From Verrucomicrobium spinosum DSM 4136 = JCM 18804 (lineage in GTDB: Bacteria > Verrucomicrobiota > Verrucomicrobiia > Verrucomicrobiales > Verrucomicrobiaceae): DNA of 64,000 nucleotides. This document shows, one piece after another, positions 1 to 9,332 of the stretch (positions within the stretch are counted from its first letter, which is position 1; the number at the start of each line of letters is the position of its first letter). The notes below the pieces were generated by a model that was given only the letters and a program-made list of their open reading frames with translations, did not search any database and was not told the DNA's origin. The stretch spans positions 1 through 64,000 of the forward strand of contig NZ_ABIZ01000001.1 of the NCBI RefSeq assembly GCF_000172155.1, read 5' to 3'. The position numbers and the translations under genes were made by a program.

Positions 1-40
1 CTGCATGCGGGGGGGGAACCTCAGGGTGGCAGTCGCGGTT

Positions 41-273
41 TGTAGAACTCACTTCGGAATTCTAGTTCACCTGCCCGTGTACCCAGGGTGCCGGCTCGTT
101 TTTCGCCTTACTCTGGGCTATTTTGTTTGACGCCCGTTGGCGTCTGAGCACTCGCGTGCGACCAGCGACACCCACTAACCTAACGCGCATTCGCCGTGCG
201 GGGTCAGACCGCGAAGCGGTCGGGTATCCCGCAAACACGTTGGGAACTCCAACGGAGTTCAACAAACCGTCCA
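41..273. repeat. Intergenic repeat modules shared with 51.1-51.4 kb
   Basis: Two modules lie here. Module X begins TGTAGAACTCACTTCGGA near 41 and runs to about 140. Module Y runs 199-273, containing GGGGTCAGACCGCGAAGCGG and a segment ending CAACAAACCGTCCA. Both recur, in the opposite order, at 51,143-51,400. The short open frames here are low-complexity and share no protein-like features, so I regard bases 1-480 as non-coding repeat sequence. Confidence 0.7.
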
Positions 274-483
274 ATGTATGCGAAGACGACAAACCCCGAA
301 CCGGGTAACCATTCCAGAGAAGGACACCACGTTGAATAGATCTGCTTGTCCACCCCTGTACCGGGAAGGGGATGAGAGGCTTGTGGGAACCAGGCAGCCA
401 CTACCTCACAGGACACTTTCATCTGTCTGGCCACATCCCTTCTCCGTTCGCATTCAGCAAAGACCTCATTGCCTTCGCCCGAA

Positions 484-503
484 ATTGTTCCACGTGGAAC
501 AAT
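484..503. promoter_or_regulatory. parS-like ParB-binding palindrome, copy 1
   Basis: The sequence ATTGTTCCACGTGGAACAAT is a perfect 20-bp palindrome. Its 16-bp core TGTTCCACGTGGAACA fits the broadly conserved bacterial parS consensus (TGTTNCACGTGNAACA), the centromere-like site bound by ParB for origin segregation. It lies about 85 bp upstream of mnmG, a gene often found next to oriC and parAB. An identical 20-mer is inside mnmG. No parA or parB is in the window, so ParB binding is inferred from sequence alone. Confidence 0.82.
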
Positions 504-553
504 CCCGCCCCTTTGAACCGCGCTGGAACCCCATCCAAAAGCCATTCCCTTTA

Positions 554-559
554 TATAAT
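554..559 (+). promoter_or_regulatory. Possible -10 element of mnmG
   Basis: A perfect TATAAT sits 30 bp before the chosen mnmG start at 589. I see no convincing -35 box at normal spacing. If used, transcription would begin near 566, which rules out the upstream ATG at 568 and supports 589. Confidence 0.4.
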
Positions 560-588
560 AGGGGGGCATGCTATCTTTAGGGCTACCC

Positions 589-2469
589 ATGAGCCTCTAC
601 ACCTATCCGAAAGTTTACGATGTCATTGTCTGCGGAGCCGGCCACGCCGGAGTCGAAGCTGCGATGGCGGCCGCACGCTTGGGATGTGAGACGGCCATCC
701 TTACTCAGAACCTCGACACCATCACCCAAATGTCCTGCAACCCCGCTATCGGGGGATTGGCCAAAGGGCACTTGGTTCGGGAGATCGATGCCCTGGGTGG
801 GGTGATGGGCTCGAACACGGATGCCACCGGCATCCAGTTCCGGATGCTCAACGCCACCAAGGGTCCCAGCGTACAGGCCCCTCGCGCACAGTGCGACAAG
901 AAGGCCTACCAGTTCCGCATGAAGTGGTTGGTGGAGAACCAGCCCCACTTGGACCTGCACCAAGGGAACGCGGCAGAGATCCTCGTAGAGAATGACCAAG
1001 TCACCGGAGTCCGCACCAGCCTAGGACTGATCTATCGGGCGAAGTCCATCGTCATCAGTTCCGGCACCTTCATGCGGGGGCTGCTCCATGTGGGTCTGCA
1101 GAACCAAGCGGGGGGGCGGATGGGGGACGGACTCTCTACCCTGAGTGACAGCCTCCGGCACTTGGGCTTCGAAGTGCAACGGTTCAAAACTGGCACTCCT
1201 TGTCGGATCAACGGGAGAAGCATCGACTACTCTCAGTGCGAACTACAGCCCGGAGACACTCCGCCACCCCGTTTCAGCTATCTCAGCGGGGTACTTCCGG
1301 ATGATTCCGAGCTCTTCACCCTCAACAAATGGAGCCCAGAATTGTTCCACGTGGAACAATCTCCGTGCTGGATCACCTACACCAACCCCCGCACACATGA
1401 GGTTATCCGGGCCAATCTCGACAAGTCTCCCATGTATTGTGGGGTGATTGAGGGGATCGGTCCTCGCTATTGTCCCTCTATTGAGGACAAGGTGGTTCGC
1501 TTCGCCGAGAAGGAGAGGCACCAGATATTCCTGGAGCCAGAGGGGAGGCACACCCGCGAGTACTATGTGAATGGGGTCTCCACCAGTCTCCCTTTTGAGG
1601 TTCAATACGAATTCATCCGCAGCATCAAGGGTCTGGAGAACGCCGAAATCATCCGTCCTGGGTATGCAGTGGAGTATGACTACTGCCCACCTACCCAACT
1701 CCAGTCCACCCTGGAAACCAAGCGAGTCTCCGGCCTCTACTTCGCAGGACAGATCAACGGTACCTCTGGCTATGAGGAGGCTGCCGGCCAAGGGCTATGG
1801 GCAGGTACCAACGCCGCCCTTAAGGTAAAAGGGGAGGCCCCATTCACCTTGAAACGGTCCGAAGCCTACATGGCCGTGATGGTGGATGACCTCATTACCA
1901 AGGGCACGACCGAGCCATATCGTCTCTTCACGAGCCGGGCGGAGTACCGCCTGCTCCTCCGGCAGGACAACGCCGATCTCCGCCTCACGCCCAAAGCTGC
2001 CGAGCGGGGGATGGTGGATGCCTTCCGAAAAGCCCATACCGCATCCAAGATCGAGCAACTCGCCGAGCTGAAGAAGTTCGTGGCTAGCACCACTTTTGAG
2101 AACACCCGTCTTGCCCAATGGATCAAGCGCCCCGAAAATGCCTTTGCCAGACTGCCTTCAGACCTTCGCGGCACTTGGTCCAGCGAGCTCTGGACCGTGG
2201 CTGAGAACGATCTGAAGTATGCTGGCTACATCACGCGCCAGGAAGACATGGTGGACAAGACCTCCCGGATGGAGGACAAGATCATCCCAGACTGGGTGGA
2301 TTACTCCGCCATGAAGGGGCTGAAAAAGGAAGCCATGCTCAAGCTTCAATCCATTCGCCCCACCACTTTTGGCCAAGCCGCCCGCATACAAGGCGTCACC
2401 CCAGCCGATTTGGCAGTCGTTTCAGTAGTGCTGAAGAAGGGTGGGGTGGAGGAAGCGAAGGCGGAGTAG
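589..2469 (+). CDS. mnmG: tRNA uridine-5-carboxymethylaminomethyl modification enzyme MnmG (GidA)
   Basis: This FAD-dependent enzyme, with MnmE, installs carboxymethylaminomethyl groups on the wobble uridine of certain tRNAs. The N-terminus has the dinucleotide-binding motif [11 protein letters not shown], followed by the family signatures [20 protein letters not shown] and later [13 protein letters not shown]. Length is 626 residues, normal for the family. An in-frame ATG at 568 exists, but it lies only 8 bp after a TATAAT box. The alignable protein starts at [11 protein letters not shown], so 589 is preferred. Residues 251-257 (ELFHVEQ) are encoded by the second parS palindrome. They fall in a segment that appears longer than in E. 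coli MnmG, just before [13 protein letters not shown]. Confidence 0.97.
   Translation: MSLYTYPKVYDVIVCGAGHAGVEAAMAAARLGCETAILTQNLDTITQMSCNPAIGGLAKGHLVREIDALGGVMGSNTDATGIQFRMLNATKGPSVQAPRAQCDKKAYQFRMKWLVENQPHLDLHQGNAAEILVENDQVTGVRTSLGLIYRAKSIVISSGTFMRGLLHVGLQNQAGGRMGDGLSTLSDSLRHLGFEVQRFKTGTPCRINGRSIDYSQCELQPGDTPPPRFSYLSGVLPDDSELFTLNKWSPELFHVEQSPCWITYTNPRTHEVIRANLDKSPMYCGVIEGIGPRYCPSIEDKVVRFAEKERHQIFLEPEGRHTREYYVNGVSTSLPFEVQYEFIRSIKGLENAEIIRPGYAVEYDYCPPTQLQSTLETKRVSGLYFAGQINGTSGYEEAAGQGLWAGTNAALKVKGEAPFTLKRSEAYMAVMVDDLITKGTTEPYRLFTSRAEYRLLLRQDNADLRLTPKAAERGMVDAFRKAHTASKIEQLAELKKFVASTTFENTRLAQWIKRPENAFARLPSDLRGTWSSELWTVAENDLKYAGYITRQEDMVDKTSRMEDKIIPDWVDYSAMKGLKKEAMLKLQSIRPTTFGQAARIQGVTPADLAVVSVVLKKGGVEEAKAE
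1341..1360. promoter_or_regulatory. parS-like ParB-binding palindrome, copy 2 (inside mnmG)
   Basis: This is the same perfect 20-bp palindrome as at 484-503, exactly 857 bp downstream, inside the mnmG reading frame. It is read as E-L-F-H-V-E-Q with no disruption of the gene. Identity over all 20 bases at two nearby sites makes chance very unlikely and supports a real parS cluster. Confidence 0.82.
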
Positions 2470-3924
2470 GGGATGGTATAAGGTGCGGAATGCTCGCTGA
2501 GACTCCGCACCGGAGGTCCATCCTCCTCTCAGCCACGAGTGCTGCCCAAGGGGGCGGATCACAGGACTTGAGGGCCACATGGTGCGGCCTTCAACCTCTC
2601 AAATGCCCCGGGTACCGCGAGGGCTCCGCCGCAGAAGTTTCAAGTAGAGCCCGCGAATGACCCTTGCAGTGAAAGCCGGTCAAATAGCCGCACCTCCTTC
2701 GGAGTAGGCTCGCTGGAGCTCGCCAATGTTGGGCTTGTAGCCCCATCCTTTTCGAGGAAAGGCTTCGATTGGGTGACTCCCGATGACGCGCGCCGGGGGG
2801 GATTCAAAGAACCACTTTGTGGTGCCCATCTCATTTGGAAGTTGATCCCCAGCGGGGATTTCTGGCACAGCCCAACATTGGACGAGCCTTAGCGAGTCAA
2901 CGTTGGGTATCCGCCGCAGAGGGTGATCAGGTGGGAAAGCCAAAAGCATTCGCATTCACCACACCACCTTCAACGCCCCCAAGGCATGAATGATTAGTCG
3001 CACCTCGCGAGGCCACACCGTGACTGAAGTTCCCGGCAAGATGCCGGAAGCAGCACGCAAGTTGCGTGCGCTCCCCAAGCTTCCCCGGCACAAACCATTG
3101 TAGTCCCGCTTAAAGATGGAGGGCATCTAAGACCATTTGCGGTAGGAGATCCAAGACGCCCAGGCAATCTGGAACGACCAACAGTCTCGACTGACGATGC
3201 ACACACCCTCCCTCTGCATCAGAACGATGATATTCCTCCAAGCGAGCTTGGCTCACCGCACGACCGCGTTGGCAAGGTCAGCGATAGTTCGCCTGCACCG
3301 CGGAGTTTGTCGCCGATCGGTGGAATGGATCCGTGCATAGACGAAGTGGTTGATCATTGGGCCGCATATCCTGGAGGCGATTGAGCCGACGGGCGACCGT
3401 CGGACTACACCGAAGCGCGACTCCAGAACGTGTCACCAAGTGCTGGACTGCTTTGAAATCTGAAGAGGAACGACACGTGTTCGACGATGCCTCGACAAGT
3501 TGATAAATCCAAGCCCTCAACTGACCGGCTGAAATTTCCTCGCACCCTGCCCCGGGGTCATCCGACCTGCCGTCACCACCAGCTGCCAACTGAATCCGGA
3601 CCTCTGAGCTTCGAGACTACAGCCTCGATTTCCTCAAGATTCCTTAGAGAAGATTTTTCCATACCACATCAAAAATCACCCTTCAGAAATGCCTCTTTGA
3701 GGAATTCCAGCGCCAACCCCCATGTCTAGAGTCATAAAAGGGCATCGACGCGTCAGAATCGATTTCTGAGCGATCTAGGGCAGGGGACTTTTGCCGAATT
3801 TTGCCAGCGCCCGTTTCAGGCCATCGCCTCCCAATTTTTCAGGAGGCTTGGCCCGGCCCCGAAATCATGTCCATCTGCGCTCAATCTTGGCAATCCTGTC
3901 TCACCCTCACTCATTCATCTCCTG
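2470..3924. other. Long intergenic region with repeat debris, no convincing gene
   Basis: About 1.45 kb without a protein I can recognise. Short frames on both strands (for example 2680-2955 and 3278-3589, minus) have unnatural composition and no family motifs. Bases 3030-3088 match, in inverted orientation, the repeat at 31,641-31,700. The rest looks like decayed intergenic repeat sequence. Confidence 0.6.
3030..3088 (-). repeat. Inverted copy of the 31.6-kb repeat
   Basis: It reads GTTCCCGGCAAGATGCC, then CAGCACGCAAG, then TGCGTGCGCTCCCCAAGC. This is the reverse complement of 31,641-31,696 with only a few mismatches. The element pairs CTTGCGTG/CACGCAAG blocks that can form hairpins. It is therefore a dispersed repeat, not a gene. 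Confidence 0.65.
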
Positions 3925-4884
3925 TCACCCTTCCCGAACCGAGTGCGCCTCATACGCTATCTGAAAATCAGCGTACGCTTTTTCAAGTCCCTCCTTCATT
4001 CCAACCTTCGGTCCCCATCCCAATGCCGACATTCGGGACACATCCATCAACTTGCGCGGCGTGCCGTCCGGCTTGGTGGTGTCGAACACCAGCTCGCCTT
4101 CATAGCCGACCACCGATTTCACCAACTCGGCCAGGGCGCGGATCGTGATGTCATCACCGCAGCCGATGTTGACCCAGTCTGGCGGATTTTCCGACTCAAG
4201 TAGATGGAGGCAACCGTCTGCCAAATCATCCACATGCAGGAATTCACGCCGCGGGGTGCCGGTACCCCAAACGACCACTTCAGGCAGTCTCTTTAGCTTC
4301 GCTTCATGGAAGCGGCGCAAGAGTGCGGGAATCACGTGAGAGTTCTCGGGGTGATAGTTGTCGCCTGGGCCATAGAGATTCGTCGGCATCGCCGAGTGAA
4401 ATAGAACGCCATGCTGCGCCCGATAGTGCTGGCACAATTTCAGGCCCGCGATCTTCGCCACCGCATAAGCTTCGTTGGTGAGCTCAAGCGGTCCCGTCAA
4501 AAGGGAATCTTCCGGCATGGGCTGCGGGGCCAGGCGGGGATAGATGCAGGAGCTGCCCAAGAACAGCAATCGCTTCACCCCGTTCTTGAAAGCCGCGTGG
4601 ACACAATTCGAAGCGATCATCAAATTGTCGTACAAGAAATCGGCAGGGTAGGTGTTGTTGGCATGGATGCCTCCCACCTTGGCGGCCGCCACCACCACCA
4701 CCTCAGGTCGGTGCGTTGCGAACCAAGACTCCACACTCGCCTGGTTCACCAGATCCAGCTCGCTCCGTCCCCCCGTCAGAATTTTCTGATGCCCTTTTCC
4801 CCGGAGAGCCCGCACCAAGGCACCTCCAACCATACCGCGGTGCCCAGCAATGAAGATAGGAGAGGCCAGATCGAGAGAAGTCAT
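3925..4884 (-). CDS. fcl: GDP-L-fucose synthase
   Basis: This NADPH-dependent epimerase/reductase converts GDP-4-keto-6-deoxy-D-mannose to GDP-L-fucose, a precursor for surface polysaccharide. The N-terminal nucleotide-binding motif is GHRGMVG (14-20). The short-chain dehydrogenase catalytic set is visible: S111 and C113 in GSSCIYP, and Y140/K144 in [10 protein letters not shown]. Length is 319 residues, against 321 in E. coli. The frame is open upstream to 4998, but the extra 38 residues do not resemble the family, so the ATG at 4884 is chosen. The usual partner, GDP-mannose 4,6-dehydratase (gmd), is not in the window. Confidence 0.95.
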   Translation of the reverse strand: MTSLDLASPIFIAGHRGMVGGALVRALRGKGHQKILTGGRSELDLVNQASVESWFATHRPEVVVVAAAKVGGIHANNTYPADFLYDNLMIASNCVHAAFKNGVKRLLFLGSSCIYPRLAPQPMPEDSLLTGPLELTNEAYAVAKIAGLKLCQHYRAQHGVLFHSAMPTNLYGPGDNYHPENSHVIPALLRRFHEAKLKRLPEVVVWGTGTPRREFLHVDDLADGCLHLLESENPPDWVNIGCGDDITIRALAELVKSVVGYEGELVFDTTKPDGTPRKLMDVSRMSALGWGPKVGMKEGLEKAYADFQIAYEAHSVREG

Positions 4885-5599
4885 GGCCAAAACCATGAAC
4901 GGGGACGTTCCACCGGTCAATCGCGACCCTGAAAGGACGCAGAAATGACTCTTCACAACTCGCTTTTTCAGATTCCCAAACCTTTCGTTCAAGTTCACGG
5001 TGTCAACGTCCCCTTTTGGGCGCTCCCATCTGAGGCACCGTGTGAGTTGACGGCTGCCCTGGGTGGCAGCTTCTCATACCCCCCTGCGCAAAGCCTGAGC
5101 TCACAACGTTCTGAAATGCCCGTCCCTCGCGCAGCCCAGCCTCCCAGCGGGTGCAGTTATAGGATATAACAGGCGTGAACGCATGCCCGCCACCCGGGCA
5201 TGGGACCCGTTTTGACGGCTTTGTTTTGGGCTCGAACCAAGCCCCGTCAAATGCTGTGGATGGGAAACTGCCAACTGCTGCCTGCCAGCTCCCGGAGAGC
5301 CCAATCCCTGCAGAACGCAGGTGTCCTGTCCTGGGATATGCTCTCTCCGGAATGGAGTTCAAGCGTTGCCCCAGCGGCAACCCTCAAGTCACCAGCTCAA
5401 ATACCGACATCCAGACCCTGACGGGCTCCAACTTGACAGTCACACCCCGACTCACATTCCACGCAACACACTTACCATGAACATGTTACGCAACATCTAA
5501 GCAGAAAGTCAGTCGATTCTCCCCGCAGGATGAGCCGCCACTCGCACTCTCTTCTTGCCCCAGAGCGCAGCCGAGTCTAGGCTGCGCCCCCTCACTCCT
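4885..5599. other. Divergent intergenic region between fcl and rfbB
   Basis: About 715 bp between two divergent sugar-nucleotide genes. Overlapping short frames on both strands (5003-5380 minus, 5175-5480 plus) show no recognisable protein. Promoters for fcl and rfbB must lie here, but I cannot place them confidently. Confidence 0.5.
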
Positions 5600-6679
5600 A
5601 TGGCAGATCGGCGTATTCTTGTAACCGGCGGCGCGGGCTTCATCGGCTCGAACCTTGTTCATTACCTTCTCGGCAAGGCCGAACAGGAGCACGGCATCAC
5701 CGTCTCCAAGGTGGTCAACCTCGACAAGCTGACCTACGCGGGCAACCGCTCCAGCCTCGCCTCCCTGGCTGACGATCCCCGCCATGTGCTGGTGGAAGGC
5801 GACATCCAGAACAGTGAACTGGTCGCCTTCCTCCTCAGGAAATACAATCTCAACGCCATCATGCACCTCGCGGCCGAGTCGCATGTGGACCGTTCCATTG
5901 ATTCCCCGGAGGAGTTCATCATGACGAACTTCGTGGGCACCTTCAAGCTGCTGGACGCCGCCCGTGTGTACCACAAGGAGCGCCAGGCGGCCGGGCAGAG
6001 CGACTTCCGCTTCCTCCACGTCAGCACCGATGAGGTTTTTGGCTCCCTGGGCCCCAGCGATCCCGCTTTCTCCGAGACCACCCCGTACGCACCGAACAGC
6101 CCGTACTCCGCCAGCAAGGCCGGCAGCGACCACCTCGCCCGGTCATACGTGCACACGTTCCACCTGCCTGTAGTTACCACGAACTGCTCCAACAACTACG
6201 GCCCCTTCCAGTTCCCGGAAAAACTCATGCCCCTCATGATCCAGAAGGTCATTCGCGGGGAGAAGCTGCCCGTGTACGGCGACGGCTCCAACGTGCGTGA
6301 CTGGCTCTATGTGGAGGACCACTGCCGTGGCCTCACCCTGGCCATGCTCAAAGGGGAGATTGGCGAGACCTACAACATCGGTGGCAAATGCGAGATGAAA
6401 AACATCGAGGTCGTGCACGCGCTCATCAACGCCGTGAACGCCGAGCGCCCCGATCTGAATCGGGATCCGGCCGAGCTCATCACCTTCGTCAAAGACCGCC
6501 CGGGACATGACCGCCGCTACGCCATTGACTGCACGAAGATCGGTCGTGAGCTTGGCTGGCAGCCCCAGGAGACCTTCGACAGTGGCATGCGCAAGACAGT
6601 CCGCTGGTACCTCGACCATGCAAACTGGATCGAGGAAATTGAGCGCAAGTATCAGCTCCAGCGCCTCGGTCAGGCCTGA
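5600..6679 (+). CDS. rfbB: dTDP-glucose 4,6-dehydratase
   Basis: This enzyme converts dTDP-glucose to dTDP-4-keto-6-deoxyglucose, the second step towards dTDP-rhamnose and related sugars. The NAD-binding motif GGAGFIGSN lies at 10-18. The active-site triplet T143-D144-E145 (in VSTDEVFGSL) and Y169/K173 (SPYSASKAGSDH) match RmlB. Length is 359 residues, as expected. An upstream in-frame codon at 5555 would add a non-conserved tail. It heads a co-directional group with tmk, a DUF2007 protein and rfbA. The later pathway genes rfbC and rfbD are not in the window. Confidence 0.97.
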   Translation: MADRRILVTGGAGFIGSNLVHYLLGKAEQEHGITVSKVVNLDKLTYAGNRSSLASLADDPRHVLVEGDIQNSELVAFLLRKYNLNAIMHLAAESHVDRSIDSPEEFIMTNFVGTFKLLDAARVYHKERQAAGQSDFRFLHVSTDEVFGSLGPSDPAFSETTPYAPNSPYSASKAGSDHLARSYVHTFHLPVVTTNCSNNYGPFQFPEKLMPLMIQKVIRGEKLPVYGDGSNVRDWLYVEDHCRGLTLAMLKGEIGETYNIGGKCEMKNIEVVHALINAVNAERPDLNRDPAELITFVKDRPGHDRRYAIDCTKIGRELGWQPQETFDSGMRKTVRWYLDHANWIEEIERKYQLQRLGQA

Positions 6680-6715
6680 GTCCCGCCATTCATCCCTCCC
6701 GTTCGATCATCATTC

Positions 6716-7396
6716 ATGAGACGACCGATTCCAGGCGGATTGCTCATCGCCATCGAGGGCATCGACGGTGCGGGGAAGACCACGGTCTCCGCCACCCTCG
6801 CCCAATGGTGCGGGGAGCGGGGTCTCCTTTGCGCGCTGTCCAAAGAACCCACCAGCCTGGAGTGGGGGCGCAAACTGCGTGAGTCTGCCGCCAGTGGCCG
6901 TCTCACCCTGGCCCAGGAGCTCGACCTCTTTCACAAGGACCGGGAGCAGCACAGTGAAGGCTCCATCCAGCCTGCCCTGGATGAGGACGCCATCATGGTA
7001 CTGGACCGCTACTACTGGAGCACCGCTGCCTATCAAGGTGCCCGCGGTGCCAATGTGGATGATGTCCTGGCTTTCAACGAGACCAACTTCCCGCTGCCGG
7101 ACCTTGTCCTCCTGCTCGACCTGCCGGTGGCTACAGGGCAGGATCGCATCCGCGTACGGGGAGATCAGCCCAACTCCTTTGAGGATGTGGATGCTCTGAG
7201 CCGCTGCCGGGAGATTTTCCTCCAGTTGCCCGGCCGCAGTCAGGCGCGTTGCGTCATTGTCGATGCCTCCCGGCCCTGGCGTGAGGTATCCAAGGAGTGT
7301 CTCGCCCTGTTCAAACAAGCCGCCCAGCAGAAGCTCTGGAAAACTGCCAGCCCGCGCTCGCTTAGCACAGAAGCCCTTGCCCTTTTTGGGGAGTAG
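6716..7396 (+). CDS. tmk: Thymidylate (dTMP) kinase
   Basis: It phosphorylates dTMP to dTDP on the route to dTTP. The P-loop EGIDGAGKT is at residues 14-22. The family DRY motif and substrate-binding segment are in LDRYYWSTAAYQG, corresponding to the DRH...AYQG pattern of E. coli Tmk. Length is 226 residues, slightly longer than usual because of a C-terminal extension of about 20 residues. It lies 36 bp after rfbB and ahead of rfbA. RfbA consumes dTTP, so co-expression may match nucleotide supply to sugar activation (inference). Confidence 0.93.
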   Translation: MRRPIPGGLLIAIEGIDGAGKTTVSATLAQWCGERGLLCALSKEPTSLEWGRKLRESAASGRLTLAQELDLFHKDREQHSEGSIQPALDEDAIMVLDRYYWSTAAYQGARGANVDDVLAFNETNFPLPDLVLLLDLPVATGQDRIRVRGDQPNSFEDVDALSRCREIFLQLPGRSQARCVIVDASRPWREVSKECLALFKQAAQQKLWKTASPRSLSTEALALFGE

Positions 7397-7472
7397 AACT
7401 TGATCACCACCTCACGGCGGTGATCGCCAGCCTCCGTGAATCATGGTAATGTGGAGCATCACCCGCGCAGCT

Positions 7473-7790
7473 ATGAAAGAGGTGTTCGTCCATCCCGATT
7501 CCACCCGCGTCGGCTTTTGCAAATCCCTGCTGGAAGAGGCGGGCATTGCCTGCTTCATCCGCAACGAGCATACCAGCGGCGTGTTTACCGGCATTCCGCT
7601 GCCCGTGTTTTATCCGGCCTTGTGCATTCACGACGATGCGGACCTCCATGCCGCGCTCTCGATCGTGGAGTCCACCCAAAACATCGCTGAACCTGCGGGC
7701 AACGAATGGCAGTGCCCCACCTGTGGGGAGAGCGTGCCCCCGGGCTTCGATATTTGCTGGAACTGTGAGGCAGGCAGGCCGCTCAAGTAG
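7473..7790 (+). CDS. DUF2007-type small protein with C-terminal zinc ribbon
   Basis: The N-terminal ~65 residues (KEVFVHPDSTRVGFCKSLL..., then GIPLPVFYPALCIHDDAD) resemble DUF2007 proteins, a small ferredoxin-like fold often annotated as putative signal transducers. The C-terminus holds a CPTCGE...CWNC zinc ribbon. In-frame ATGs at 7443 and 7449 are alternatives. The one at 7473 places MKEVFVHP at the start, as is usual for the family. It lies between tmk and rfbA on the same strand. The biochemical role is unknown. Confidence 0.8.
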   Translation: MKEVFVHPDSTRVGFCKSLLEEAGIACFIRNEHTSGVFTGIPLPVFYPALCIHDDADLHAALSIVESTQNIAEPAGNEWQCPTCGESVPPGFDICWNCEAGRPLK

Positions 7791-7896
7791 CTTCAAGAGC
7801 AAGGGGCAGGGGGAGACTGGCCACAACTTTTGGCAGAGCCCCCTCAGCACACTGCTTAGCAGTTGCACCACCCGCACTCCCGCGCACACTCAGCGC

Positions 7897-8805
7897 ATGA
7901 GCGCACGCAAAGGCATTGTACTCGCCGGTGGATCCGGCACCCGGCTATTCCCCCTCACTATCGCCGTGAGCAAGCAGCTCATGCCGGTGTATGACAAGCC
8001 GATGATCTATTACCCGCTGTCCGCTCTCATGCTGGCAGACATCCGGGACATCCTCATTATTTCTACTCCTCATGATCTCCCTGGTTTCCAGAAGCTCTTG
8101 GGAGACGGCTCCCAGTTCGGCCTCAACTTTGAGTATGCCGAGCAGCCCAAGCCCGAAGGCCTCGCCCAGGCTTTCCTGATCGGGGAGAAGTTCCTCAGTG
8201 GCAGCCCGGCAGCTCTAGTCTTGGGGGACAACCTTTTCTACGGCACCCAGTTCCGCAAGGCTGTGGAGCGCGCCGGAGCCCAGACCTATGGAGCCACCAT
8301 CTTTGGCTACTACACCGCCACACCGGAGATCTACGGCGTCGTCGAATTCGACAAGGCAGGCAAGGCCATTTCCCTGGAGGAAAAGCCCACGCAGCCCAAG
8401 TCCAACTACGCAGTGCCAGGCGTGTATTTCTACGACGAACGCGTCTGCGAACTGGCCCGTTCCATCAAACCCAGCGCCCGTGGTGAATTGGAAATCACCG
8501 ACCTCAACCGCCTTTACCTTGAGGCTGGCGAGCTTCAGGTGGAAGTGCTCGGTCGCGGTGTCGCCTGGCTGGACACTGGCTCCCCTGACTCCCTCCTTGA
8601 GGCTGCCGAGTTCGTGCAGGTCATCCAGCATCGCCAAGGCCTCAAGATCTCCTGCCTGGAAGAAATCTCCTACAACAAGCATTGGATCACCAAGAGCCAG
8701 CTCCTGGCTTCGGCCGACAAATTCGGCAAGACCGAGTATGGCGACTACCTTCGCAAACTCGCGCAGTACGATCACACCACGGCTTCACACGGTCCCATTG
8801 CCTAG
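7897..8805 (+). CDS. rfbA: Glucose-1-phosphate thymidylyltransferase
   Basis: It makes dTDP-glucose from dTTP and glucose-1-phosphate, the step before RfbB. The nucleotidyltransferase signature GGSGTRLFPLT (11-21) is followed by SKQLMPVYDKPMIYYPLS, diagnostic of RmlA. Metal- and nucleotide-binding residues occur in VLGDNLFYG. Length is 302 residues, close to the usual ~293. The frame is open upstream to 7546, but that part overlaps the DUF2007 gene, and the family N-terminus begins at the 7897 ATG (MSARKGIVLAGG). Confidence 0.97.
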   Translation: MSARKGIVLAGGSGTRLFPLTIAVSKQLMPVYDKPMIYYPLSALMLADIRDILIISTPHDLPGFQKLLGDGSQFGLNFEYAEQPKPEGLAQAFLIGEKFLSGSPAALVLGDNLFYGTQFRKAVERAGAQTYGATIFGYYTATPEIYGVVEFDKAGKAISLEEKPTQPKSNYAVPGVYFYDERVCELARSIKPSARGELEITDLNRLYLEAGELQVEVLGRGVAWLDTGSPDSLLEAAEFVQVIQHRQGLKISCLEEISYNKHWITKSQLLASADKFGKTEYGDYLRKLAQYDHTTASHGPIA

Positions 8806-8838
8806 GCCGAAGCGCTCTCATTCCTTCCTCACGAGCCC

Positions 8839-9291
8839 ATGCTGGACGATGGAAATCACCGCCCGGGCGCGACTTGGCTTGCGGCTGCCACGGCGCTCCT
8901 GCCCACCCTGGTGGTGCAGGAGTTCACCCGCATCATGCTGTTGCCCAAGCTGGACAAATTCTACGAGGTCGCTGCTGGCTCATTGCAGAACCCTGACCTC
9001 CACACCCTGCACCGGGCGGTGCATTTCGTCTTGGGCAATGCCGCGTCTGTCCTGCCGGCTCTGATCGTACTTATTCTGTTGCTGGAATGGATTGTAAAAC
9101 CCTCCAAACGGGTGCGAAGCCTGGGTGCAGCCATGATCGCGGTGACCTACAACACCGCTGTTCTTCTTGGCGTCGTGGTCGTTGCCATCCTCTTCGCTGT
9201 CACGGGTCCCGAGACCAGCAGGTCTGAGCCGGCAGCAACACTGTCTGCCCCTGCATCAACCGGGACACCGGCCCCGTCGAACGCCCGCTGA
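8839..9291 (+). CDS. Small integral membrane protein, function unknown
   Basis: A 150-residue protein with about three hydrophobic segments (around residues 13-32, 65-86 and 100-122) and a Pro/Ser/Thr/Ala-rich hydrophilic C-terminal tail. I do not recognise the family. It starts 33 bp after rfbA on the same strand and is followed by the LOG-family gene, so it may be part of the same transcript. Confidence 0.7.
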   Translation: MLDDGNHRPGATWLAAATALLPTLVVQEFTRIMLLPKLDKFYEVAAGSLQNPDLHTLHRAVHFVLGNAASVLPALIVLILLLEWIVKPSKRVRSLGAAMIAVTYNTAVLLGVVVVAILFAVTGPETSRSEPAATLSAPASTGTPAPSNAR

Positions 9292-9332
9292 GGCGTGCTT
9301 TCAGCAAAAAAACCTTTTTGACTCCACATTCC

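Noticed and set aside
2680..2955. A 91-residue minus-strand ORF as a gene
   Set aside because: The sequence has no family motifs, lies in a repeat-bearing gap and has no start signal or conserved neighbour.
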